A stretch of DNA of 64,000 bases from NCBI RefSeq assembly GCF_013214165.1, contig NZ_JABSSM010000003.1:28165-92164 (forward strand), read 5' to 3'. The position numbers and the translations under genes were made by a program. The stretch is from Shewanella sp. (lineage in GTDB: Bacteria; Pseudomonadota; Gammaproteobacteria; Enterobacterales; Shewanellaceae). Each line of letters opens with the position of its first letter. Within the stretch, counting starts at the first letter, position 1. Under the pieces are notes generated by a model. The model saw nothing but the letters and a program-made list of their open reading frames with translations. It ran no database searches and was not told where the DNA came from. Below, piece after piece: positions 1 to 9,942 of this stretch.

Positions 1-1
1 C

Positions 2-664
2 TGGTCATATAAACCTTCTGGCTATACGCCTAGAAGCATAGTGCTGCAGCAAAATATCTGGGCTGGTGGTGGGGGCGGTAATTATCAAACCGCAGCAGGT
101 AGAATGGCATCTTGCGTATCGTCACAAATGGTGCCCATGTGCGGCCTTGTCGACGATACGCGTCCAGTTAACGGTGATCTAGCCTGTTTAAAAGTCGCGC
201 AATCAGGTGGTCAGCTCTTTACCGCCACACCTCCAGAAGCCTTGTTAGATTGGCTAGGTTACGTGCAATCCACAGATCCAGACGCCAACGATGGTAAGAC
301 TTACGCTCGTTTGGACCTGATTACTGCCGTTGAAGGTCGATTTGGAGCCTTTAACTATCTACGATCATCTGATTTGATTAATACCCAAGCGAGTCTTTGG
401 TGTCAGAATTTGTCTAGCTTGAAATTCGAAGGCAGGGCTAATTGGCGAATCCCAGAAGAGCAAGAATTGCGAGATTTTTATGCCGAGAAGGGGGACATGA
501 GGCAGTTTGGTTGGCCAGCTTCAAGAGATCCATCTGCGTGTTATTGGAGTGCGACGAGTATGAATATAGATACCTATCAAAGAATCGTTAACCTTGCATC
601 TGGAACTAGGTCGAACCTATATTCAGAATACACTAATCTTGTCGCATGTGTTTCCGCCGATTAG
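2..664 (+). CDS. DUF1566-like secreted protein, 3' part
   Basis: The reading frame is open from the window edge, so only the last 221 codons are present and the true start lies outside. The C-terminal ~110 residues follow the DUF1566/Lcl pattern: a Cys after an Ala/Ser-rich helix (SLWCQNLSS), an NWRIPEEQEL segment, a YWSATS strand and a final VACVS. Such modules occur at the ends of surface or secreted proteins. A glycine run and several cysteines lie further upstream. A clear terminator follows. The gene is next to a secreted metalloprotease that carries a related C-terminal module, so the two may act together outside the cell (inference). No enzymatic function can be assigned. Confidence 0.6.
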   Translation, partial: WSYKPSGYTPRSIVLQQNIWAGGGGGNYQTAAGRMASCVSSQMVPMCGLVDDTRPVNGDLACLKVAQSGGQLFTATPPEALLDWLGYVQSTDPDANDGKTYARLDLITAVEGRFGAFNYLRSSDLINTQASLWCQNLSSLKFEGRANWRIPEEQELRDFYAEKGDMRQFGWPASRDPSACYWSATSMNIDTYQRIVNLASGTRSNLYSEYTNLVACVSAD

Positions 665-682
665 GGTTATGATCTTGTTCTA

Positions 683-708
683 TTTTAGCGGCCCAATGGC
701 CGCTAAAA
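683..708 (+). terminator. Hairpin terminator after the DUF1566-like gene
   Basis: A perfect 11-bp inverted repeat (TTTTAGCGGCC and its complement) encloses a 4-base loop and has A and T runs at its two ends, so it could stop transcription in both directions. It lies 19 bp after the stop codon. Confidence 0.8.
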
Positions 709-1289
709 TGTAACTGATTGTATATTTACACGGATATTTTTTAATATCCTATACTCATATCGATCTGATTGTCTCACTTATGAGAGCCTAAGCTAAAAAT
801 CTGTGCAACAAGCTCAGAGTGTTTTTTGGCGATTTATCACTCACTATTTATATTTACTCTGTCACTTGTTATTAACGTCATTGCACTTCGTGTTTCTCGT
901 TCGAAGCGGGTTAATACTACTCGGCGTTATGGATGATAACCGACTCTATCTGCTAGATAACACTCATTAACTTGGATCCCTTTGTTAGGCGAACATTTCC
1001 TGTTATCGTCATGTTGTTTTTTCATTTATTGTGCGTCTTTATTGTGGTCGAGTTGAGTGGCTGTGACTCTAGTGAGTACCGACTAATAATAACGATTCAC
1101 CTAGATGGCTAACATTATGTTCTTGCAAAGCGCTCACGTAACATTTCGGTAATAAGCGTAAAGAATATGAAATGCACGTTTTTATTGATATTTCTTGCAA
1201 AGAAAAACGTGTATTGCATCAAGGCCTAGGGCTAGGGAGATGTTTCTTTTACTAAGGCCAACGGATGACTATTTTTTAAGAATTAAAAC
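709..1289. other. Long AT-rich intergenic region
   Basis: About 580 bases without a convincing gene. The only structure seen is a 9-bp inverted repeat (CACGTTTTT at 1175-1183, AAAAACGTG at 1203-1211) about 80 bp before the metalloprotease start. It could be an operator or a transcript hairpin; nothing decides between these. Confidence 0.4.
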
Positions 1290-4200
1290 ATGAAAAAAAA
1301 TAATATGAAATGGATAATGCTCCTATTATCTTCCTGTACGTTATTCACATTTACGACGGTGAACAGTCAAGCAGCCAATAGCTTGATCCCTGAGTATACT
1401 CAATTAGGCCAGGCGATTAAGACAGGGGATGCCTTGTTAGTCGATGATGCCGATCGTGTCTTAACAGCAATCATTGATGATATTGATGAGCATGAAAGAA
1501 ACTACTTCAACGATAAAAATCAACTGTTTAACTTGACGTCAGATGCGTTAGAGCAAGATGATGGCAGCAGCTTAACAGATATTACCTGGTTCCCTTCTGG
1601 CGGCGCTATCGCGTTTACGCCTACATTTGGTAAGAATGAAGCCGTTTTACTCTCAAATGCCAGTTTTACCTCGGGTAAAACGGTGTACGAGAAGGCGATG
1701 GCCGTCATAGGGAAAACGGAGCAGGCTAGGTATATGTTACTTGCTTCCAACCCGATGAACAGCGCCAGAAGAGGTAATGCTATCAATGATGAATTTTGGG
1801 GGTTTTATAAGAATAGTATTCACTGGCTAACGGGAAAAACCAATGCTGAGATCTTAGTGCAAGGCTTGAATGTCACCATTGCCCACCATCGAGAAAATTA
1901 TTATTTCCGAGATGCAAGTTTAGTTCGAGCCTGGCTTGCAGATACCTATGCCGACAGTGTGACCTATAATGAATATCAAAGTTGTAATGCTGCAGCGTTA
2001 AGATCTTGTCTTTCTGCCGAGACAGATCTGTTGATCATATCGGCCAACGCTGAGATGAGCGATGATGTTGTTCGTATCGCTGAAGATGTAAAGTGGGCCC
2101 AATCTCAAGGGATCCCTGTGTTATATACCCACGTCACACAATATGAGACCGATTTAAGTAAAGCGCTATTTTCACGGGTCTTCGATGTCGCTTATGCTTC
2201 ATCTAATGCCAAAAAGCACTTGGGTATGAAGGGTTTCGATATCACTCAATATGTTGACCTATTACCAGAAACGGCCCAAAGCCAATGGCTACTCGCTAAT
2301 AGTTTCTTAAATGGCTTTTCCTTCGAGGTCAATCAGTGTCCCGATAATGCCAGTGTTTGTAAGCTCGACGCTTATACTGCTGAGTTTAAAACGGCAACCA
2401 GTGCCATTAAAAACCTCGTTGATGGTTTAGATAGCAAGAAGATAAATATCTTTTCCACGGCTGCTCCAGACTACCAAAAGTTATTTGTCCTGCTGGCAGA
2501 TCTATATAGACAGGACGTCAGCTTCCCGATGGATTATAGGACTATTAACACAAAGAGCCTGTTAGCTTCGTTTTACGCAGACCATGTCGTGCACTCGTAT
2601 CGAGACATTAACCCTGTTCAGCCTGATATGGGGACGTTTAGTCGCAGTGATTTCAGCCATGTTGTTGCGACTACAAAAACAGTGGATCTCGTCAGCAGGA
2701 ATAATTTTAAAGCCGCTGGCGTATATGCATTACCGGGCCAAACGTTCACAGTGACACGCCTAGATGATAAACCCGAAGCAAGCACTCATGTGTATATCAA
2801 TTCTTTACGCTCCTCGGCGACTCGTGTATTTAGTCAGTCTAGGCTATACAATCGCCCCAAATATCTATCGAGCACTAAGATCCCGCTTAAGGTCGGTGAG
2901 ACCATCACCATTACCTCTCCTTATGGCGGTCCAATACAGATAGCATTCGGTAATACCAATGATATCGATGTGAAGCTTGAGTTTAACAATGTGGGGCTGC
3001 ACCCATATTGGGCAAGCGAAGCTGATACCAATGATTTTACCCTAGCGATGGAGAAAAATGACTATGACTGGGCTGAAGTCTCGACACCCAGTTTTGAAAT
3101 TCACTCCACGCATAATAAGATGCTAAGCTCCCTAGCTAATAAAAATTGGCTTAGTGTCGAAGCGTTTGCAGACGCGACAATGCAATATGTGCACAATTAT
3201 CCACATGTACTGGCGGGTTTCCAGGGGGTTGGCATCGATATCGTACCCGAAATCCATCAATTTGCTGCTCAACATAACTGGACAGTGAAACCCATAGACA
3301 TGATGAAGCATGCAAACTTAGATCAATCGACCTGTGGTTCTGGATGTAGTGGTAATCCCTATGACGCTAATTGGTCATTTAATCCTGTCGGTCACGGAGA
3401 TTTACACGAACTCGGCCACGGTTTAGAAAATAATAGATTGAAGTTGGGTAATTATACATCTCACGCAACCACCAATTTCTATTCATATTTTAGTAAGCAC
3501 AATTATTACCTAGAAACAGGTAATGCCCCTTCATGTCAAAACTTACCCTTTGAGTCATTATTCAATCGTTTACAAGAGTCGAAACTAACCGAAGACCCAC
3601 GCAGTTACATGCAAGGCAAACTCAGTGGCTTTGGTACTAGTCACGCAATCTATATGCAAATTATGATGCATGCACAAGCCTCTGGTTCCCTTAAAGATGG
3701 TTGGAATCTATATGCCAGAATGCATATATTCGAACGTGAATATCAGGCAGCAATAAAAAATAACGATATATGGGAATTAAAACGTGCCGATCTAGGAATG
3801 AGCCACTTTTCTAGAGATGAGGTGAAGAGCCTAGGTCAGGACGCTAGGCTTGCCATAGCGATTTCTTTTGTCACTTCTTTGGATTACACCGATTATATTC
3901 AAATGTGGGGTTTCACAGTTGAACCCGCGGCCATCGAGCAAGTTAAATCCTTTAACTTTACAGTCGTCAGCGATAATGAATATTTTAAACTAGACGGTAA
4001 CCAATTTTGTTACAGCCTAGATTGGCCTAAAATACCCTTGAATGGTTATACGAGATGGGATGGTTCCAACAGTAAAATCACCTATAACCCTACAAATGGT
4101 CAAATATTTCAACTAGATACAGTAGATACAGTCAATGGTAATGTACCAGCAGAGCTGCCGTTACCGGAAGACATTTCATGGGTGCTCGACAATGACACTA

Positions 4201-4739
4201 GCTTCGCTGTAGATTTGTACTTTGGCAGCACCCATGAATCTCTTGTGCAAGCTAACAAGCTGTCGAGTGAATTTAAGGGCAGCTATACCGGAGAGGGTCA
4301 TTATGTATTTAGCGATGGTGAATTATCTAGGGGAGAGTCTACGTATTATTGGCGTTTAGACACTTACATCGATGGCATTTATCAAAAAGGCAATATTCAA
4401 GAGTTTTATTTAAATAGCATATTCGAAAGTGGCACGCCTAAACCTATTGTAGGCGCATATAACGACACGCTAGCGGTTAGCAGTGTAAAACAGACTTACC
4501 CAGTGGCGAGCGCACTGTGTAAGTATCACGGCATGCAGCTACTAGATCGCAATGATTTTGCTATTTACAATGAAATGGAAAGTGATCCTCTGTCCCATGG
4601 TCTACAAGAGGGCCGATATTGGGCCGCCTCGGATCATCTAAGTGACAATTACTGGGGCTACTATCGCTATTTTGGCAAAAGTGGTGGCAAGATGTACATG
4701 CAAAAATATGCCAATAATGTGGTGTGTAAAACACGCTAA
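1290..4739 (+). CDS. Secreted M60/ImpA-like zinc metalloprotease
   Basis: A 1149-residue precursor with a Sec signal peptide (about residues 1-29, Lys/Asn-rich start, hydrophobic core, cleavage near SQA-AN). The zinc site is HELGH at residues 706-710, followed closely by Glu713, within a GHGDLHELGHGLENN context typical of M60-like (enhancin/ImpA, mucin-degrading) peptidases. The N-terminal ~600 residues match the large accessory region of ImpA-type proteins. The last ~100 residues (RYWAAS..., final VVCKTR) resemble a DUF1566 module, as in the gene just upstream. M60 peptidases cleave O-glycosylated host or environmental glycoproteins; that substrate is inferred from the family. The start is supported by a signal peptide directly after the ATG. 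Confidence 0.82.
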   Translation: MKKNNMKWIMLLLSSCTLFTFTTVNSQAANSLIPEYTQLGQAIKTGDALLVDDADRVLTAIIDDIDEHERNYFNDKNQLFNLTSDALEQDDGSSLTDITWFPSGGAIAFTPTFGKNEAVLLSNASFTSGKTVYEKAMAVIGKTEQARYMLLASNPMNSARRGNAINDEFWGFYKNSIHWLTGKTNAEILVQGLNVTIAHHRENYYFRDASLVRAWLADTYADSVTYNEYQSCNAAALRSCLSAETDLLIISANAEMSDDVVRIAEDVKWAQSQGIPVLYTHVTQYETDLSKALFSRVFDVAYASSNAKKHLGMKGFDITQYVDLLPETAQSQWLLANSFLNGFSFEVNQCPDNASVCKLDAYTAEFKTATSAIKNLVDGLDSKKINIFSTAAPDYQKLFVLLADLYRQDVSFPMDYRTINTKSLLASFYADHVVHSYRDINPVQPDMGTFSRSDFSHVVATTKTVDLVSRNNFKAAGVYALPGQTFTVTRLDDKPEASTHVYINSLRSSATRVFSQSRLYNRPKYLSSTKIPLKVGETITITSPYGGPIQIAFGNTNDIDVKLEFNNVGLHPYWASEADTNDFTLAMEKNDYDWAEVSTPSFEIHSTHNKMLSSLANKNWLSVEAFADATMQYVHNYPHVLAGFQGVGIDIVPEIHQFAAQHNWTVKPIDMMKHANLDQSTCGSGCSGNPYDANWSFNPVGHGDLHELGHGLENNRLKLGNYTSHATTNFYSYFSKHNYYLETGNAPSCQNLPFESLFNRLQESKLTEDPRSYMQGKLSGFGTSHAIYMQIMMHAQASGSLKDGWNLYARMHIFEREYQAAIKNNDIWELKRADLGMSHFSRDEVKSLGQDARLAIAISFVTSLDYTDYIQMWGFTVEPAAIEQVKSFNFTVVSDNEYFKLDGNQFCYSLDWPKIPLNGYTRWDGSNSKITYNPTNGQIFQLDTVDTVNGNVPAELPLPEDISWVLDNDTSFAVDLYFGSTHESLVQANKLSSEFKGSYTGEGHYVFSDGELSRGESTYYWRLDTYIDGIYQKGNIQEFYLNSIFESGTPKPIVGAYNDTLAVSSVKQTYPVASALCKYHGMQLLDRNDFAIYNEMESDPLSHGLQEGRYWAASDHLSDNYWGYYRYFGKSGGKMYMQKYANNVVCKTR

Positions 4740-4924
4740 TGTATCGATTTCATATGATTAAATTGATAATTGAACCTAGTTATCATACAGATCTAAACTG
4801 GAATAGATGATATGAAACATCATATCGGCTCAGTGATTTTGAATGAATTTAAGACACAGATCTTGGAGGCCGTAGCGATCATCTAGTCACTGATCGATTG
4901 AAGGCTTCAAAAGCTCAAAACTCC

Positions 4925-4957
4925 AAATCCGAGTCCTGTCTTAGGCCTCGGATTTTT
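4925..4957 (+). terminator. Rho-independent terminator
   Basis: AAATCCGAG pairs with CTCGGATTT around a 13-base loop and runs into six T residues. It lies about 190 bp after the metalloprotease stop. The rest of the 314-base gap to the convergent chemoreceptor gene shows no gene. Confidence 0.8.
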
Positions 4958-5053
4958 TACGCCTGCACTAATAAACACTTAAGTCAGCAAAAATAAGTTC
5001 AGTGTTTAATCACTACTCAGCTAAGTTAAACGTCGGCGACGCTCGGTGTAATA

Positions 5054-6895
5054 TCAAAGCTTAAAGAATGAAAAATGTACCTTGAGCTTGCCAGACAAGG
5101 AAGATATCTCATCACTTGCTATCGCTGTCTGTTGAATATTATCTAAGTTGTTTTGCACCATTAGGTGTATTTCCTCTAATCGCTCAGAAATATTTTGGGT
5201 GACAATGGATTGTTCCTCAGAGGCTGCAGCTACCATAGAATTAATATCAGATATCTCAGAGACGGTTGATTTTATAGTATTAAAGCTGCCTGAAAGGGAA
5301 TTGGACATCTCTTGAGAGTGGCCAATCAATTCCGAACTTCGCTTCATGAAGTCATCGGCCATCTGGGATTGTTCTTGAAGTCTGGTGATATTTTCTTGGA
5401 TTGTTACCGTCGCCTGCTGGGTTTTACTGGCTAAGGAGCGAACTTCATCGGCAACAACTGCAAATCCTCTGCCATGCTCACCGGCCCTTGCAGCTTCAAT
5501 GGCTGCGTTTAATGCGAGTAAGTTTATTTGATTAGAAATACCATTAATAACATCAATAACAGAGCTAATGTTTTGCGAATAATCGCGTAAATCATTAACG
5601 ATAATCGATGACTCCTGCATTGATTCGCTTACTTTGGTCGCTATGGCATCTGAACGGGTTAATATGTCAGCACTGGCAGATATGACGTCCATCGCCAGTA
5701 CGGTTGCTCTTTCAGCATGGGTTGCATTTAACGCCACTTCTCCTGCGGCTGCAGATAATTCTGTCGCAGCCGTAGCGACTTGGTCGACTTCAGATTGTTC
5801 ACGTTCTGCATTGCTGGTGTTAAGTTGACTTAAATCTGAAATGATCACTTGATTATCCAAGAGTTCGACCATGATTTGATGAGAAGACTCTATGGACTCA
5901 AATACATTGTTTTGTAATCTTGATAGAGAGTGAGCTATATCATCTAGTTCGTTTTTAGACTCGGGTATATCAAGCTTTGAAAAATTCCCTTCTGACATCT
6001 TCTTTATGGTACTTACCACCAGAGGCAGGTTTTTCAGTTCAATTTTTAGGGTTATCCAAACACCTAAGATAAATAAGACGCTGATAAATATGGTACCTGC
6101 CACACTTGAGTAGATGAAAGCATTGGCCGTTTTTATCGATTGATTCTGTGGCACGATCGACCACAGTATATTGCCATCATTTAATGCCGTTCTAGACACA
6201 CTGAACCAATCATGATCAGGGTTTTGATAGAGTAATGGCTCGAGGTTAACATCTTTGTAAATGGGCCTTATGTCATATATGTTTTGCTGAAACCAGCTGG
6301 CATTAATTTGATCAACCAGGAGTACCGCACCAGAGGTATCGGTTATAGCGAATTCCAGGCTCACAGCTGGCATTAAGGAGCTCAATTCAACGTCAACACC
6401 CAAGACTAGGACTTCGCCATCGGCCGTCCTAATAGCTGCTGATGCAGTAATATTTACATCACCGTATTTTCCGACATAAGGTTCAGAGATATAAGAGGCT
6501 GCGTCATTCTCTATAATTTGAGTAAACCACTCTCTTCTTAATATTTTGGGATTGAAGTTAAGCACTTCACCTGCTGCTGAAGCTGCCCAGACCTGGCCTT
6601 GTTGCGATGCTAAAAAAACATCGATATATGATGATTTGCTGTTTTTAATCTTGACCAGATAAGGTGTCGATAATTCCCCTTGCGGGTTAATAGCCGATGC
6701 TAATGATTTCAAATCCATATGTAGATTGTCTATGGCGGAGTCATAAATAGCCGTTAAGGTTGAGACTGCTACCGCGTCTGATTTTTTTATTAATTCTTCT
6801 TTCCATGATGATAAGTACCAATAAGCTATCGAGCTAGATGTAACCATTAGAAAAAGAGATATGAGGAGTAAGTTACGGCCTATCTTTATAATCAT
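5054..6895 (-). CDS. Methyl-accepting chemotaxis protein
   Basis: A 613-residue chemoreceptor. A transmembrane helix near residues 10-32 is followed by a ~220-residue periplasmic sensor that looks like a Cache domain ([26 protein letters not shown]), a second membrane helix near 258-280, a HAMP linker and a long signalling coiled coil. The hairpin tip is unmistakable ([19 protein letters not shown], then [12 protein letters not shown]). It signals to CheA/CheW in the inner membrane. Ligand unknown; Cache sensors usually bind small organic acids or amino acids. The gene stands alone, transcribed towards the metalloprotease. Confidence 0.93.
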   Translation of the reverse strand: MIIKIGRNLLLISLFLMVTSSSIAYWYLSSWKEELIKKSDAVAVSTLTAIYDSAIDNLHMDLKSLASAINPQGELSTPYLVKIKNSKSSYIDVFLASQQGQVWAASAAGEVLNFNPKILRREWFTQIIENDAASYISEPYVGKYGDVNITASAAIRTADGEVLVLGVDVELSSLMPAVSLEFAITDTSGAVLLVDQINASWFQQNIYDIRPIYKDVNLEPLLYQNPDHDWFSVSRTALNDGNILWSIVPQNQSIKTANAFIYSSVAGTIFISVLFILGVWITLKIELKNLPLVVSTIKKMSEGNFSKLDIPESKNELDDIAHSLSRLQNNVFESIESSHQIMVELLDNQVIISDLSQLNTSNAEREQSEVDQVATAATELSAAAGEVALNATHAERATVLAMDVISASADILTRSDAIATKVSESMQESSIIVNDLRDYSQNISSVIDVINGISNQINLLALNAAIEAARAGEHGRGFAVVADEVRSLASKTQQATVTIQENITRLQEQSQMADDFMKRSSELIGHSQEMSNSLSGSFNTIKSTVSEISDINSMVAAASEEQSIVTQNISERLEEIHLMVQNNLDNIQQTAIASDEISSLSGKLKVHFSFFKL

Positions 6896-7559
6896 TTAAA
6901 AAGCACTCTGTATAAAAAACGGCTTACAATACCATTGCCTAAAATGCTAATCAATGACCAATTCTATTATAATTTTTTATTTAAATTCATATGTTACCAT
7001 TTTACTTTACGCACGTGAAAGCCGGGCGTAACAAGTGTTGCGCCTCTAAGTGTTATATTTAATTTTCATATTGAATTAGTCGTCATGTTATTAATTTTAA
7101 CTGTTTTTCTGGGTAAGATTACTACATTGTTTTATTAATATTGAATTGCGCAGCCTCTATTGTTGCCGCGAGGTTATCTTGTTGTTTTTTTGTATTACTA
7201 ATTCTATGTTAATTTAACGGCACAAGTTTACTTTATCTTACAAACTAAGATGAGGGGGGAATAAGCTAGGGGGGATTTTCGTTTTTATTCCTAAGTCGAC
7301 GCCGCATTAACACTGATCTGGTATCATGGCCGATAATTGTTGGAGTTCAGAGTGATGCTATTGAAAGTGGTGTCAATGGCAAAACCATAGCCCATGCAGT
7401 CGATAGATAAGCATGAAGGTTAAACGTACCAATATCTCGTCGATGCCACCAATCGAAGAAGAAATGTGATTTTATTTGATATTTAAGGTCATTTTCAAGC
7501 CGCTCCCATCTTGTTAGAATGTGTCATCCAACGCATCAACTCACTATCTGGAAGCAAAA
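6896..7559. other. Intergenic region between divergent genes
   Basis: About 660 bases between the chemoreceptor and pdxB, so it must carry both promoters. The pdxB-proximal 200 bases have short open stretches (for example an 18-codon ATG frame ending near 7470) too small and too poorly supported to call. No repeats or RNA gene recognised. Confidence 0.4.
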
Positions 7560-8723
7560 ATGAAGATCCTTGCCGATGAAAACATGCCTTATGTACACGC
7601 GTTATTTGGCGATTTGGGCACGATTGAAACCGTTAATGGCAGGGAGATAACGCCCGAGCAGGTCAAAGATGCCGATGTGCTCTTGGTTCGCTCTGTGACT
7701 CAGGTCAATGGGTCTTTGTTATCGCTTAACAGCCAGCTTAAGTTTGTCGGCAGTGCCACTATCGGCACAGATCATATCGATACCGATTATCTTGCCACAC
7801 GGGGCGTACCCTTTAGTAGCGCCCCTGGTTGCAATGCGACGGCTGTGGGGGAGTTTGCTTTTATCGCCATGCTGGAACTCACTCATCGTTTCGGCGGTAA
7901 GCTTAAAGACAAGACTGTGGGTATTGTGGGGGCGGGTAATACGGGCTCGGCGGTGGCTAAGTGCCTTCAGGCCTATGGCGTGACTGTTTTGCTGCATGAT
8001 CCTGTGATTCAGGATAGCGACCCCCGTGATTTTATCTCATTAGATGAACTGATTAGTCGCTGTGATGTGATAAGTCTTCATGTGCCCATCACTAAGACTG
8101 GCGAGCATAAGACCTGGTACCTGTTCGATGAGGCCAGACTCAATAGCTTAAAACGCGGCACCTGGCTGCTTAACTGTTGCCGTGGTGAGGTGATAGACAA
8201 TCGCGCGCTTATTAAGGTCAAGCAGCAAAGGCCGGACATTAAGCTGGTACTCGATGTGTGGGAAGGGGAGCCTAATCCTATGCATGAGCTGATCCCCCTG
8301 GTCGAATTCGCGACGCCTCATATTGCCGGTTACAGCCTTGAAGGTAAGGCTCGTGGCACTTATATGCTGTATCAGCAGTTGATGCAGGTGCTGGGTAGAG
8401 ATGCCGATAAGTCCATGACTGCGCTATTACCGTCCCTATGGAGCGCTCAGTTGGATATCGAGTCGATACCCAATCAGCAGTCTCTGTTGCAACTCGCCCG
8501 TTTTATCTATGATCTACGTGATGACGATGAATTATTCAGAAAAACTATCCTTGATGATTCATCAAAAAATCCCCAAGTTGATTCACTTAATAACAATGGC
8601 TTTGACCTTATGAGAAAAAATCACCAGCATAGGCGTGAATTTAGTGCCTTAAGGCTAGTAAACACTGGGCATTGTGATGTAAATTGGCTGACCAATTTAG
8701 GTTTTTCAGGAATCGGACAGTAA
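7560..8723 (+). CDS. pdxB: Erythronate-4-phosphate dehydrogenase
   Basis: Oxidises 4-phosphoerythronate in the DXP-dependent pyridoxal phosphate pathway. From the ATG at 7560 (preceded by GGAAG) the product has 387 residues, close to the family's usual ~380. It has the D-2-hydroxyacid dehydrogenase fold: catalytic-domain halves flank a Rossmann motif ([12 protein letters not shown]). The expected catalytic Arg208 (NCCRGEV), Glu237 (DVWEGEP) and His254 (TPHIAGYS) are all present, and the C-terminal ~90 residues form the PdxB dimerisation region. An in-frame ATG 13 codons upstream is not favoured because [10 protein letters not shown] is the conserved N-terminus. asd begins 2 bp after the stop, so the two are probably co-transcribed. 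Confidence 0.95.
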   Translation: MKILADENMPYVHALFGDLGTIETVNGREITPEQVKDADVLLVRSVTQVNGSLLSLNSQLKFVGSATIGTDHIDTDYLATRGVPFSSAPGCNATAVGEFAFIAMLELTHRFGGKLKDKTVGIVGAGNTGSAVAKCLQAYGVTVLLHDPVIQDSDPRDFISLDELISRCDVISLHVPITKTGEHKTWYLFDEARLNSLKRGTWLLNCCRGEVIDNRALIKVKQQRPDIKLVLDVWEGEPNPMHELIPLVEFATPHIAGYSLEGKARGTYMLYQQLMQVLGRDADKSMTALLPSLWSAQLDIESIPNQQSLLQLARFIYDLRDDDELFRKTILDDSSKNPQVDSLNNNGFDLMRKNHQHRREFSALRLVNTGHCDVNWLTNLGFSGIGQ

Positions 8724-8725
8724 TT

Positions 8726-9742
8726 ATGTCGCAAGAATTCAATATTGTCGTATTAGGTGCATCGGGCGCAGTGGGTAAAACCATGATAGAGATCCTCGAG
8801 GAGCGCAAATTTCCCGTCGCGAAATTATTTCTTCTAGCCAGTAGTCGTAGTGCGGGTGGTACGGTTAGCTTTCGCGGTAAACAGGTAGAAATTCTTGACG
8901 TAGATGACTTCGATTGGTCTCAGGCGCAGATAGGCTTCTTCTCTGCCGGTGGTGATGTCTCTGAAAAGTGGGCGCCTATCGCCGCTGAGAATGGCTGTGT
9001 TGTCATCGATAACACCTCTCATTTCAGATACGATAACGATGTTCCCTTGGTTATCCCTGAGGTTAACCCGGAAGCGATTGCCGATTTCCGTAACCGTAAT
9101 ATCATCGCGAACCCCAACTGTTCGACGATTCAGATGTTGGTTGCGCTCAAACCTATCTATGATGCATTCGGTATTTCACGTATCAATGTGGCCACCTATC
9201 AGTCGGTATCGGGCTCAGGTAAAGAGGCTATCACAGAGCTTGCTGGCCAATGCTCTAAGCTACTTCAAGGTCTTCCTATAGAGCCTAAGGTTTATTCAAA
9301 ACAGATCGCCTTCAACGTGTTACCGCAAATCGATACGTTTATGGAAAACGGTTACACCAAGGAAGAGATGAAGATGGTCTGGGAAACTCAGAAGATCTTC
9401 GGTGATGACAATATTGTCGTCAATCCTACTGCAGTTCGAGTGCCGGTATTTTTCGGTCACTCCGAAGCAATACATCTGGAGACCATCCAACCCGCCGAAG
9501 CCGAAGATGTTAAGGCTGTGTTGCGTGATGCTCCGGGGGTTGAATTATTTGAATCCAATGAAGAGTATCCTACGGCTGTGACAGAATCTGCTGGCACAGA
9601 TCCCGTTTATGTGGGACGTGTACGCAAAGACATCTCTCATTCACACGGCATAAATCTTTGGGTGGTATCTGATAATATTAGAAAAGGTGCGGCACTCAAC
9701 AGCGTTCAAATAGCCGAGGTGTTGATTCGCGATTATTATTAA
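8726..9742 (+). CDS. asd: Aspartate-semialdehyde dehydrogenase
   Basis: Reduces aspartyl phosphate to aspartate semialdehyde, the branch point to Lys, Met, Thr and diaminopimelate. From the ATG at 8726 the product has 338 residues. It contains an NADP-binding GASGAVGKT loop, catalytic Cys132 in NPNCSTIQ and His245 in VFFGHSEA, so the active site is intact. The position after pdxB is the one taken in E. coli by the asd-like usg gene. Both active-site residues are present here, which favours a real enzyme, but a Usg-like role cannot be fully excluded. A terminator follows. Confidence 0.9.
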   Translation: MSQEFNIVVLGASGAVGKTMIEILEERKFPVAKLFLLASSRSAGGTVSFRGKQVEILDVDDFDWSQAQIGFFSAGGDVSEKWAPIAAENGCVVIDNTSHFRYDNDVPLVIPEVNPEAIADFRNRNIIANPNCSTIQMLVALKPIYDAFGISRINVATYQSVSGSGKEAITELAGQCSKLLQGLPIEPKVYSKQIAFNVLPQIDTFMENGYTKEEMKMVWETQKIFGDDNIVVNPTAVRVPVFFGHSEAIHLETIQPAEAEDVKAVLRDAPGVELFESNEEYPTAVTESAGTDPVYVGRVRKDISHSHGINLWVVSDNIRKGAALNSVQIAEVLIRDYY

Positions 9743-9778
9743 TGTCGAATTTATAAATGGTTAAATGCCAACTTGATG

Positions 9779-9807
9779 AAAAAGTCTGCAATATGCAGGC
9801 TTTTTTT
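9779..9807 (+). terminator. Terminator of the pdxB-asd operon
   Basis: AAAGTCTGCA pairs with TGCAGGCTTT (one G-T pair) around a 3-base loop and is followed by a run of T residues. It lies about 37 bp after the asd stop. Confidence 0.85.
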
Positions 9808-9942
9808 GTTTTAGCCGTTGTTTTTGAATTGTGAACAGTAGCAGACCTGGGGTTTCTGGTTTATAGTAATCTCAATAAATACAATTGCCTAAAGCTTCGC
9901 TGCTGGAACTGCAGCATCACTGCGCTTGAAAGGGAAGAATTG

